DNA of 5,467 nt from contig VAZT01000407.1 in the NCBI GenBank assembly GCA_005884825.1, positions 1-5,467 on the forward strand, read 5' to 3'. The stretch's first letter is position 1. The number at the start of each line of letters is the position of its first letter. Both the position numbers and the translations under genes were made by a program. Source of the stretch: Alphaproteobacteria bacterium (GTDB lineage: Bacteria > Pseudomonadota > Alphaproteobacteria > ATCC43930 > CGMCC-115725). This document shows, piece after piece, positions 1 through 5,467 of this stretch. Below the pieces are notes generated by a model that saw only the letters and a list, made by a program, of their open reading frames with translations, did not search any database and was not told the origin of the DNA.

Positions 1-12
1 TGAGGCCGGCGT

Positions 13-24
13 CGAGCTAGCTCG
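13..24. promoter_or_regulatory. 12-nt perfect palindrome upstream of the flavoprotein gene
   Basis: CGAGCTAGCTCG is a perfect inverted repeat ending 62 nt before the ATG at 87. It could be an operator half-site pair, or the remnant of a terminator of a gene lying to the left. No T-run follows it, and I could not identify convincing -35/-10 boxes around it. The assignment as regulatory rests only on symmetry and position. Confidence 0.15.
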
Positions 25-76
25 GACGCGGGCGCGTTGGCAAAATGCGCCCGGGTTTGGCGACCGGAACGGCGGC

Positions 77-83
77 AGGAGGA
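77..83 (+). promoter_or_regulatory. Ribosome binding site that decides the flavoprotein start
   Basis: AGGAGGA lies 3 nt before the ATG at 87 and 12 nt before a second in-frame ATG at 96. It supports one of these two rather than the more upstream in-frame ATG at 45, which has no Shine-Dalgarno. The spacing is a little short for 87 and a little long for 96, so the protein may begin MDTM or MTAE. Confidence 0.6.
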
Positions 84-86
84 CCG

Positions 87-1337
87 ATGGACACGATGAC
101 GGCCGAAGAGACGCGCTTGCCGGCAGATACCGACTCGCAACCCCTAGTCTTGGCCGCGGCCGCGCTACAGCCGATGCTCCGCGATTGTCATGAGGAGATC
201 GAACGCGAGCAGCGCCTGCCGCAAGCTTTGGTGGAGCGATTGCATGCCGCCGGCTTCTACCGCATGGTGATCCCGCGCTCGCTCGGCGGGCTGCAGGTCG
301 ACCCGTTGACTTATCTGCGCGTCGCCGAGCTGCTCGCCGAGGGCGCCGGATCGGTCGGCTGGAACATTGCGAACAACGGCATCGGCCAGCTCGTCACGCT
401 CGGCTTGCCGGACGAAGGCGTCGAGGAAGTCCATGCGAACGGGCCTGCCACCATCGCCGGCACCGCGGTGCCGGGCGGCGGCCAGGCGGTGCCGGTCGAG
501 GGCGGCTACCGCGTCAGCGGGCGCTGGAGCTTCGGCAGCGGCTGTCACGAGGCCGCCTGGATGCTGGGGAGCTTCCAAATTCTCGACCCCGATTGCCCAA
601 CGGTGGCTGATCCCCGCGGCCGGCCGCGCCGCCGTCCCGATGGCGGCTCGCTCTACTGGCGCGGGGTTTTTCCGCGGGCGGAAGCGGAGATCGTCCCCGG
701 GAGCTGGGACGTGGCCGGGCTGCGCGGCACCGGCAGCTTCGACTGGACGGTCAAGGACGTGTTCCTGCCGGAGCGGCGGACCATGCCGCAGATCGGCATC
801 CCGCTCGAGAACCAATGGGCGCGCTGGCCGGGGGTGATGTATTCGTTGCCGGTTCAGTGCTGGGTCGGGCCGCACCATAGTGCTGTCATCACCGGTATCG
901 CGCGGGCCGGCCTCGACGCGCTGATCGATCTGGCCGGGGGCAAGCAGCCACGCGGCCGGCCCGCCGGTTTGCTGTGCGAAAATCCGCAGGTGCAGGATGC
1001 GGTTGGGCGGGCCGACGCGATCCTCAATGCCGGGCGCGCCTATCGCAGCGCGCAAATCGCCGAGCTCTGGGCGACGGCCGCCTCCGGCGAGGAGACCACC
1101 CTCGAACAACGGGCCCGCTGCCGGTTGGCCTCGACCTACGCCGCCGACTGCGCCCGCGAGACGATGGACCTCGTATACCGGCACGGCGGCAGCACCTCGT
1201 TCAAGCGCGAGAGCCGCCTGGCCGAGTGCTGGCGCGACCTGCACACCGTCGGCCAGACGGTAACGCTCGCGCCGGAATGGTACCCGATCGGCGGCCGCGT
1301 CTACCTGGGAATGGACCCGGGCCCGCGCCTACGCTAA
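87..1337 (+). CDS. Acyl-CoA dehydrogenase-fold flavoprotein, probable flavin-dependent monooxygenase
   Basis: The 416-residue product has the length and layout of the acyl-CoA dehydrogenase superfamily. An N-terminal helical domain carries the family-like run 'ALVERLHAAGFYRMVIPRSLGG' (about 47-68). A beta-barrel domain has 'VSGRWSFGSG' (143-152) and 'WDVAGLRGTGSFDWTVKDVFLPE' (207-229). A C-terminal helical domain has 'RHGGSTSFKRESRLAECWRDLHTVGQ' (365-390). The SGRW-F-SG and RGTGS patterns and the C-terminal RDLH motif fit the type-2 C-terminal domain group, which includes HpaH/HsaA/DszC-like monooxygenases using reduced flavin from a partner reductase. True acyl-CoA dehydrogenases cannot be excluded, and the substrate is unknown. 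No flavin reductase gene lies in the window. Thr391 follows Gln390 where I recall relatives often having His. The start at 87 was chosen from the Shine-Dalgarno. It is probably cytoplasmic, as no signal peptide is seen. The next gene follows on the same strand after 66 nt, so cotranscription is possible. Confidence 0.85.
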   Translation: MDTMTAEETRLPADTDSQPLVLAAAALQPMLRDCHEEIEREQRLPQALVERLHAAGFYRMVIPRSLGGLQVDPLTYLRVAELLAEGAGSVGWNIANNGIGQLVTLGLPDEGVEEVHANGPATIAGTAVPGGGQAVPVEGGYRVSGRWSFGSGCHEAAWMLGSFQILDPDCPTVADPRGRPRRRPDGGSLYWRGVFPRAEAEIVPGSWDVAGLRGTGSFDWTVKDVFLPERRTMPQIGIPLENQWARWPGVMYSLPVQCWVGPHHSAVITGIARAGLDALIDLAGGKQPRGRPAGLLCENPQVQDAVGRADAILNAGRAYRSAQIAELWATAASGEETTLEQRARCRLASTYAADCARETMDLVYRHGGSTSFKRESRLAECWRDLHTVGQTVTLAPEWYPIGGRVYLGMDPGPRLR

Positions 1338-1391
1338 CCAACCACGGGTGGAGCGGTCGCCGGCCGGGCGGTGCCTAGGGGCCGCGTTGTC

Positions 1392-1399
1392 GAGGAGGG
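1392..1399 (+). promoter_or_regulatory. Ribosome binding site of the PEBP-family gene
   Basis: GAGGAGGG lies 4 nt before the ATG at 1404. It selects this ATG over an in-frame GTG at 1371, which would add 11 charged residues in front of the signal peptide. The ATG start puts the signal peptide exactly at the N-terminus. Confidence 0.6.
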
Positions 1400-1403
1400 C
1401 AGG

Positions 1404-1949
1404 ATGCGCGCGCTGATTTTGGGAGCGGCATTAGCGGCGGCGGCAACGCCGGCGCTTGCGGAGTTCAAGCTGTCCTCGACAAACGTCAAGAGCGGCAGCC
1501 CAATGGCGATGGCGCAGGTGCTCGGCAGCTGCAACGGGCAGAACGTTTCGCCGGCGCTCACGTGGTCGGGCGAGCCCGCCGGCACACAGAGCTTCGCGCT
1601 GACGATGGTCGATACCGACGCCCAGAACGGGAGGGGCTGGTGGCATTGGAGCGTGTTCAACATTCCGGCCTCGGTCCATGCCCTGGCGGCCGGAGCCGGC
1701 AGCGAGGGCTCGAAGGATTTACCCGCGGGCGCAATCCAGGGGCGGACCGACTTCGGATTTTCGCATTACGGCGGGCCGTGCCCACCGGCCAGCGACCACG
1801 CGCATCACTACGAGATCACCATATACGCGCTCAAGGTCCAATCGCTGCCGCTTGGCGAAACCGCCTCGGGCGCCCAGGTCGGGCGCAGCCTCGGTGCCAA
1901 TACGCTGGCAACGGCGAAGATCGTCGGACGCTACGGCCGTTCGAAGTAA
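1404..1949 (+). CDS. Secreted YbhB/YbcL-type PEBP-family (Raf kinase inhibitor-like) protein
   Basis: The 181-residue product starts with a short Sec signal peptide: MRA, a hydrophobic Leu/Ala core and an A-L-A site, with predicted cleavage after Ala19. The mature protein is therefore predicted to be periplasmic. The phosphatidylethanolamine-binding protein pattern is clear: 'NVSPALTW' (47-54), the ligand-pocket motif DTDA (70-73, usually D-x-D-A-P), the Trp/His cluster 'GWWHWSVFNIP' (78-88), 'GGPCPP' (123-128) and 'DHAHHYEITIYAL' (131-143). Cys43 and Cys126 occupy positions that could form a disulfide in the periplasm (inference). Bacterial members are small ligand-binding proteins with few proven functions; the kinase-inhibitor name comes from eukaryotic relatives and should not be taken as a function. 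The gene ends 24 nt from the stop codon of the converging dnaE2. Confidence 0.9.
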   Translation: MRALILGAALAAAATPALAEFKLSSTNVKSGSPMAMAQVLGSCNGQNVSPALTWSGEPAGTQSFALTMVDTDAQNGRGWWHWSVFNIPASVHALAAGAGSEGSKDLPAGAIQGRTDFGFSHYGGPCPPASDHAHHYEITIYALKVQSLPLGETASGAQVGRSLGANTLATAKIVGRYGRSK

Positions 1950-1973
1950 CGCGATTGCCGGAGTGACGTCGGC

Positions 1974-4900
1974 CTAGCGGAAATTGCGGCTGGCGATGAC
2001 GATGTCGCGGGGGTCGTAACCTGGAGGCTTTGCGGAATATGTGAAAGGCGGTTTTGGTGCCGGCCGGGGGGCGACAGCATCGCCGGTGTGGTCGCGCAAA
2101 GTATTGAGGCGCGGAGTCATGTCCTCGAGCCGGTCGGCGACGACATGGATGACGGTTTCCTCGCGCTGCAGTTTCCCGGTGCAGCGCAAGAGAGTGGCGC
2201 CGAGCGCGGCGCGGCGAAAGCGTTCGAGGATGGCGGGCCAGACGATCAGATTGGCGATGCCGGTCTCGTCCTCGATGGTGATGAAGACGACGCCGTTGGC
2301 GCTGCCTGGACGCTGCCGGATCAGCACGATCCCCGCGATCGAGAGCCGCCGGTCAACCGGCAGATGGGCGAGCTCAGCAGCGGTAACCAGGCCCTCGCGA
2401 GCGAGTTCGCTGCGTAGAAAGGCGAGCGGGTGGCGCTTCAAGGTGAGGCTAAGGCTCGCATAATCCTCGACGACATGCTCCCCGAGCGGCATTTCCGGCA
2501 ACAGCGCCATTGCCTGCGCTTCGGTGGAAAAGCGCCCCTCACCCTGCCCTCTCCCCCCAATGGGGGGCGAGGGTTTTTCTTTTGTGGGCGAGGGTTCTTG
2601 TGCGAAGAGCGGGAGCGGCGGGTCGCCGAGTGCTTTCAAGGCCCATAATGCGCGGCGGCGGTCGAGCCCGATCGAGCGGAACGCATCGGCTTCGGCAAGA
2701 CGCTCGAGCGCGCCGCGCCCGAGGCCGCTACGCCGCCACAGCGCCTGCGGATTCGAATAACCGCTTCCCCGGGCCTCGACGAGCCGCTCCGCGTCGGCCT
2801 CGGCAAACCCTTTTATCTGGCGCAACCCGAGACGCAGCGCCCGCCTCCACCCTACCCCCGGAATGCCCGCCCTGGCGGGCGGCCGTCCGGGGGCTCCCCC
2901 GCTAGCGGGGGAGGGAAGGGAGGGGGTAGTGGGTTCGAGGGTGCAGTCCCAGAAACTGTGGTTGACGTCGACGGGGCGCACTTCGACGCCGTGCTCGCGC
3001 GCGTCGCGGACGATCTGCGCCGGGGCGTAGAACCCCATCGGCTGGCTATTCAGCAAGGCGCAGGCGAAGACCTCGGGATAGAAGCATTTGACCCAGGCCG
3101 AGACATAGACGAGCAACGCAAAGCTTGCCGCATGGCTTTCCGGAAAACCGTAGGTCCCGAACCCTTCGATCTGGCTGAAGCAGCGGGTCGCGAAGTCGCG
3201 GTCGTAGCCGTTCCTGACCATGCCGGCGATGAATTTGTCGCGGAACAAGTGGATGTCGCCATTGCGCTTGAAGGTCGCCATTGCGCGGCGCAGCCGGTCG
3301 GCCTCCTCCGGTGCGAAACCGGCGCCGACAATCGCGATCTTCATCGCCTGTTCCTGAAAGAGCGGCACACCCAAGGTCTTGCCCAGGACTTCTTGCAGTT
3401 CGCCGGATGGGTAGGTCACAACTTCGCGCCCCGAGCGGCGCCGGAGATAAGGATGTACCATGTCGCCCTGGATCGGGCCCGGCCGGACGATCGCGACCTC
3501 GATGACGAGATCGTAGAATTCGCGCGGTTTGAGCCGCGGCAGCATTGTCATTTGCGCGCGGCTCTCGACCTGGAAGACGCCGAGCGAGTCGGCGCGAGAG
3601 AGCATCTCGTAAACGGCGGGGTCCTCGGCCGGGATCGTGGCGAGCTCGAAACGGCGGCCATGATGCTCCTCGATCAGCGCAAAAGCCTTGCGGATGCAGG
3701 TCAGCATGCCGAGCGCCAGGACATCGATCTTCAGAATGCCGAGCCGGTCGAGATCGTCCTTGTCCCATTCGATGACGGTGCGGTCCTCCATCGCCGCATT
3801 CTCGATCGGCACCAATTCGGACAGCGGTCCGCGGGTGATCACAAAGCCGCCGACATGCTGCGAGAGATGCCGCGGAAAACCGACCAGCTGCGCGGCAAGA
3901 TCGAGCGCTAGATGCAAGGTGCGGTCGGTGGGGTCGAGCCCGGCCTCGCGCACCCGCTGATCGGCGATCGGGTCGTTGCTCCAGCCCCAGACAATGCCGG
4001 CGAGGCTGGCGACGACATCGACGCTGAGGCCCAATGCCTTGCCGACTTCGCGGATCGCCGAGCGCGAGCGGTAACAAATGACGGTGGCGGAGAGACCAGC
4101 GCGGTCGCGGCCGTATTTTTCATAGACGTATTGGATGACCTCTTCACGCCGCTCATGCTCAAAATCGACATCGATGTCGGGCGGCTCGTTGCGCGCGGCG
4201 CTGATAAAGCGCTCGAACAACACGTCGATGCGGGCGGGGTCGACCGCGGTGATGCCGAGGCAATAGCACACGACCGAATTGGCCGCAGAGCCGCGCCCCT
4301 GGCACAGAATGCCGCGCCGCCGCGCAAACCGCACGATGTCGTGGACGGTAAGGAAATAGCGGCCATAGTCGAGCCGCTCGATGAGCTGCAGCTCATGCTC
4401 GATCAGCCCGCGGACTTTGTCTGTGATGCCCTGTGGAAAGCGGTCCTCGGCCCCTTCCCATGTAAGTTCTTCGAGGTATTGCTGTGGCGGACGGCCATCC
4501 GGGATCATCTCCTCGGGATATTCATAGCGCAGCTCGTCGAGGCTGAACCGGCAGCGTTCGACGATTTCGAGGCTGCGCTCGACCGCGCCCTCATGGCCGC
4601 GAAATAGCCGCGCCATTTCCTGCGCCCCTTTCAGATGGCGCTCGGCATTGGCGGAGAGGCGATAGCCGGCTTCCCGGATCGTGCATCCTTCGCGGATACA
4701 CGTCAGCACATCCTGCAAAGGACGCCGCTCAGGCAGGTGGTAGAGCACATCGTTGACCGCGACGAGCGGCAATCCGGCCGCTTCGCCGAGAGCAGCCAGG
4801 CGGGCGAGGCGCCGTATATCGTCGCCGCGATAGAGGTGGTGCACGGCGAGATACGCGTGGTCCCGGAAGTCCATCGCGACGCGGGCCGCGATCTCGGGTG

Positions 4901-5309
4901 ACAGGATCACCACAATTTGACCCTCGCCATGCGCGACCACATCGGCGTAGTCGAGATGGCATTCGCCTTTGGGGGCGCGGCGCTTGCCGAGGGTCAACAG
5001 CCGCGTGAGCCGGCCATAGGCGGCGCGATCCGTGGGGTAGGCGAGCAGGCTCGCGCCGTCGCGCAGATCGAGGCGGCACCCGACGACTAGGCGGATACCG
5101 ACCTGTTTTGCCGCATGATGCGCGCGCACGACGCCGGCAAAGCTGTTGCGGTCGGTGATCGCGATCGCCTGATGGCCGAGCGCGGCCGCGGTCAGCACCA
5201 GCTCGTCGGGATGCGAGGCGCCGCGCAGAAACGAGAAATTAGAGGTGACCTGCAGCTCCGCGTAGCGCGGGGCCCGCTCGGACAAAACTGGCTCAGGAAA
5301 AGACGCCAT
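1974..5309 (-). CDS. dnaE2: Error-prone DNA polymerase III alpha subunit DnaE2 (ImuC)
   Basis: The 1111-residue product is a C-family polymerase of the DnaE2/ImuC type, which does mutagenic lesion bypass with ImuA and ImuB during the SOS response. A PHP domain (about 16-230) begins 'YAELQVTSNFSFLRGASHP'. The palm contains 'GRGSAANSVVCYCLGIT' (338-354) and the catalytic aspartates in PDIDVDF (D380, D382) plus D529 in KIDVLALGM. The fingers include 'EADRLRRAMATFKR' (669-682). A helix-hairpin-helix region (about 824-895) and an OB-fold (about 985-1065) follow. The protein ends SRNFR, typical of the family. The ATG at 5309 was chosen because family homology begins just after it and it overlaps the imuB end; an ATG at 5414 would add 35 residues lying inside imuB in another frame. 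No strong Shine-Dalgarno precedes 5309, so translational coupling to imuB is likely. PHP metal ligands look substituted (E18, T22, N24). Two in-frame palindromic repeats add residues at about 794-823 and 906-927. Expected regulation is LexA/SOS, from a promoter outside the window. Confidence 0.96.
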   Translation of the reverse strand: MASFPEPVLSERAPRYAELQVTSNFSFLRGASHPDELVLTAAALGHQAIAITDRNSFAGVVRAHHAAKQVGIRLVVGCRLDLRDGASLLAYPTDRAAYGRLTRLLTLGKRRAPKGECHLDYADVVAHGEGQIVVILSPEIAARVAMDFRDHAYLAVHHLYRGDDIRRLARLAALGEAAGLPLVAVNDVLYHLPERRPLQDVLTCIREGCTIREAGYRLSANAERHLKGAQEMARLFRGHEGAVERSLEIVERCRFSLDELRYEYPEEMIPDGRPPQQYLEELTWEGAEDRFPQGITDKVRGLIEHELQLIERLDYGRYFLTVHDIVRFARRRGILCQGRGSAANSVVCYCLGITAVDPARIDVLFERFISAARNEPPDIDVDFEHERREEVIQYVYEKYGRDRAGLSATVICYRSRSAIREVGKALGLSVDVVASLAGIVWGWSNDPIADQRVREAGLDPTDRTLHLALDLAAQLVGFPRHLSQHVGGFVITRGPLSELVPIENAAMEDRTVIEWDKDDLDRLGILKIDVLALGMLTCIRKAFALIEEHHGRRFELATIPAEDPAVYEMLSRADSLGVFQVESRAQMTMLPRLKPREFYDLVIEVAIVRPGPIQGDMVHPYLRRRSGREVVTYPSGELQEVLGKTLGVPLFQEQAMKIAIVGAGFAPEEADRLRRAMATFKRNGDIHLFRDKFIAGMVRNGYDRDFATRCFSQIEGFGTYGFPESHAASFALLVYVSAWVKCFYPEVFACALLNSQPMGFYAPAQIVRDAREHGVEVRPVDVNHSFWDCTLEPTTPSLPSPASGGAPGRPPARAGIPGVGWRRALRLGLRQIKGFAEADAERLVEARGSGYSNPQALWRRSGLGRGALERLAEADAFRSIGLDRRRALWALKALGDPPLPLFAQEPSPTKEKPSPPIGGRGQGEGRFSTEAQAMALLPEMPLGEHVVEDYASLSLTLKRHPLAFLRSELAREGLVTAAELAHLPVDRRLSIAGIVLIRQRPGSANGVVFITIEDETGIANLIVWPAILERFRRAALGATLLRCTGKLQREETVIHVVADRLEDMTPRLNTLRDHTGDAVAPRPAPKPPFTYSAKPPGYDPRDIVIASRNFR
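2529..2594 (-). repeat. In-frame G/C-rich palindromic repeat inside dnaE2 (distal insert)
   Basis: On the plus strand, arms CCCTC-T-CCCCCC (2547-2558) and GGGGGG-C-GAGGG (2562-2573) form a stem of 5+6 pairs with one mismatch and an AAT loop. The flank CCCCTCACCCTG (2535-2546) is of a kind I recall from dispersed intergenic repeats in many proteobacteria. An 11-nt direct repeat, GGGCGAGGGTT, occurs at 2565-2575 and 2586-2596. The element is translated in the dnaE2 frame as about residues 906-927 (contains KPSPPIGGRGQGEG). It sits in the linker between the helix-hairpin-helix region and the OB-fold. That it is a mobile or dispersed repeat is inference, since only one copy is in view. Confidence 0.65.
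2547..2583 (+). terminator. Terminator-like hairpin plus T-run, antisense to dnaE2
   Basis: Read on the plus strand, the strong stem at 2547-2573 is followed directly by TTTTTCTTTT (2574-2583), which is the form of an intrinsic terminator. It lies inside dnaE2, which is transcribed on the opposite strand, where the T-run becomes an A-run ahead of the hairpin and should not terminate. It could stop antisense read-through coming from the converging plus-strand genes, or it may only be a by-product of the repeat. Confidence 0.3.
2841..2930 (-). repeat. In-frame double-hairpin palindromic repeat inside dnaE2 (proximal insert)
   Basis: Two stem-loops abut each other. The first has outer arms CCCCCGG (2855-2861) and CCGGGGG (2887-2893) enclosing inner arms GCCCGCC (2865-2871) and GGCGGGC (2874-2880). 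The second is a perfect 20-nt palindrome at 2894-2913 centred on GCTAGC. A further inverted pair, CTACCCCC (2852-2859) and GGGGGTAG (2922-2929), brackets the block. It is read in the dnaE2 frame as about residues 794-823, a Pro/Gly/Ala/Ser/Arg-rich stretch between 'SFWDCTLEP' and 'ALRLGLRQIKGF', which I expect to be separated by only a few residues in relatives. Exact insert ends are approximate. Confidence 0.65.
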
Positions 5310-5467
5310 GGACGAACCAGCGCGGCTCGCGGTCGCCGCCGTGGAGACCCGCCCGGAACAACCAGAAGCGACGTCCCTCCTCGTCTTCGACCCGGTAATA
5401 ATCGCGGATCGCATCGACCTCGCCGGACGCCCCAGGCCGCCACCATTCCTCCGCGATCCTCTCCGGC
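5293..5467 (-). CDS. imuB: ImuB, Y-family polymerase-like SOS mutagenesis protein (C-terminal end only)
   Basis: Reading the minus strand from the window edge gives 57 codons and a TGA at 5295-5293. The visible tail runs PERIAEEWWRPG, then AIRDYYRVEDEEGRRFWLFR, and ends PRWFVHGVFS. The RDYYRVEDxEGRRxWLFR block and the PRWFxHGxF end are characteristic of ImuB C-termini. ImuB is a catalytically inactive Y-family relative that links DnaE2 to the beta clamp in the mutasome. The polymerase-like body and clamp-binding motif lie outside the window. Its last 17 nt overlap the dnaE2 start in a different frame, which implies one transcript and coupled translation. The 5' end is missing only because the window stops; no damage is seen. 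Confidence 0.9.
   Translation of the reverse strand, partial: PERIAEEWWRPGASGEVDAIRDYYRVEDEEGRRFWLFRAGLHGGDREPRWFVHGVFS

Noticed and set aside
45..86. Upstream ATG at 45 as start of the flavoprotein
   Set aside because: It has no Shine-Dalgarno, and AGGAGGA at 77-83 points to the ATG at 87 or 96.
165..1244. Long minus-strand open frame opposite the flavoprotein gene
   Set aside because: The translation is Arg/Ala/Pro-rich with no recognisable motif, and it lies antisense to a clear family member. GC-rich DNA commonly gives such shadow frames.
1342..1351. CCACGGGTGG mini-hairpin after the flavoprotein stop as a terminator
   Set aside because: The 4-bp stem with a 2-nt loop and no T-run is too weak to call.
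1950..1973. Bidirectional terminator between the convergent PEBP gene and dnaE2
   Set aside because: Only a 4-bp GCCG/CGGC pair (1957-1960 and 1970-1973) is visible and there is no T-run on either strand.
2958..3911. 317-codon plus-strand open frame inside dnaE2, and a further one at 3912-4607
   Set aside because: Both lie antisense to conserved polymerase motifs, have Asp/Arg/Ala-biased composition and no ribosome binding site I can support, so they are best explained as codon-bias mirrors.
5310..5414. Longer dnaE2 start at ATG 5414
   Set aside because: The extra 35 residues lie wholly within the conserved imuB C-terminal coding sequence in another frame and do not resemble DnaE2 N-termini.
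1..5467. LexA box of the alphaproteobacterial GTTC-N7-GTTC type for the imuB-dnaE2 operon
   Set aside because: Scanning by eye found no correctly spaced pair. GAAC at 362-365 and 371-374 are 5 nt apart and inside a coding region. The operon promoter should lie upstream of imuA, beyond the window.

Overview
The window comes from a GC-rich proteobacterial chromosome, most likely an alphaproteobacterium. This is inferred from the strong G/C bias, from a DnaE2 of alphaproteobacterial flavour ('ELQVTSNFSFLRG', 'KIDVLALGMLTCIRKAF'), and from an ImuB tail directly upstream of it. No rRNA, tRNA, CRISPR array, transposase or phage gene is visible. The species cannot be named from this sequence.

Layout. 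Positions 1-86 are a short leader with a 12-nt palindrome and a good Shine-Dalgarno. A plus-strand gene (87-1337) encodes an acyl-CoA dehydrogenase-fold flavoprotein, probably of the flavin-dependent monooxygenase type. After 66 nt comes a second plus-strand gene (1404-1949) for a secreted YbhB/YbcL-type PEBP-family protein. A 24-nt convergent gap separates it from the large minus-strand gene dnaE2/imuC (1974-5309), the error-prone DNA polymerase III alpha subunit. Upstream of dnaE2 on the same strand, and overlapping its start by 17 nt, is the 3' end of imuB (5293-5467). It runs off the window edge and is easily missed because no start codon is present. Together imuB and dnaE2 are the distal part of an imuA-imuB-dnaE2 SOS mutagenesis operon; its LexA-controlled promoter must lie outside the window.

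The most unusual feature is inside dnaE2. Two separate G/C-rich palindromic repeat elements lie in frame within the coding sequence (about 2841-2930 and about 2529-2594). They add two low-complexity Pro/Gly/Ser-rich stretches at inter-domain linkers on either side of the helix-hairpin-helix region, while the polymerase motifs stay intact. This resembles in-frame invasion of a gene by short intergenic palindromic repeats, as known for Rickettsia palindromic elements. I see no clear evidence of an entirely new biological system; the repeat-invaded mutator polymerase is the best candidate for follow-up.
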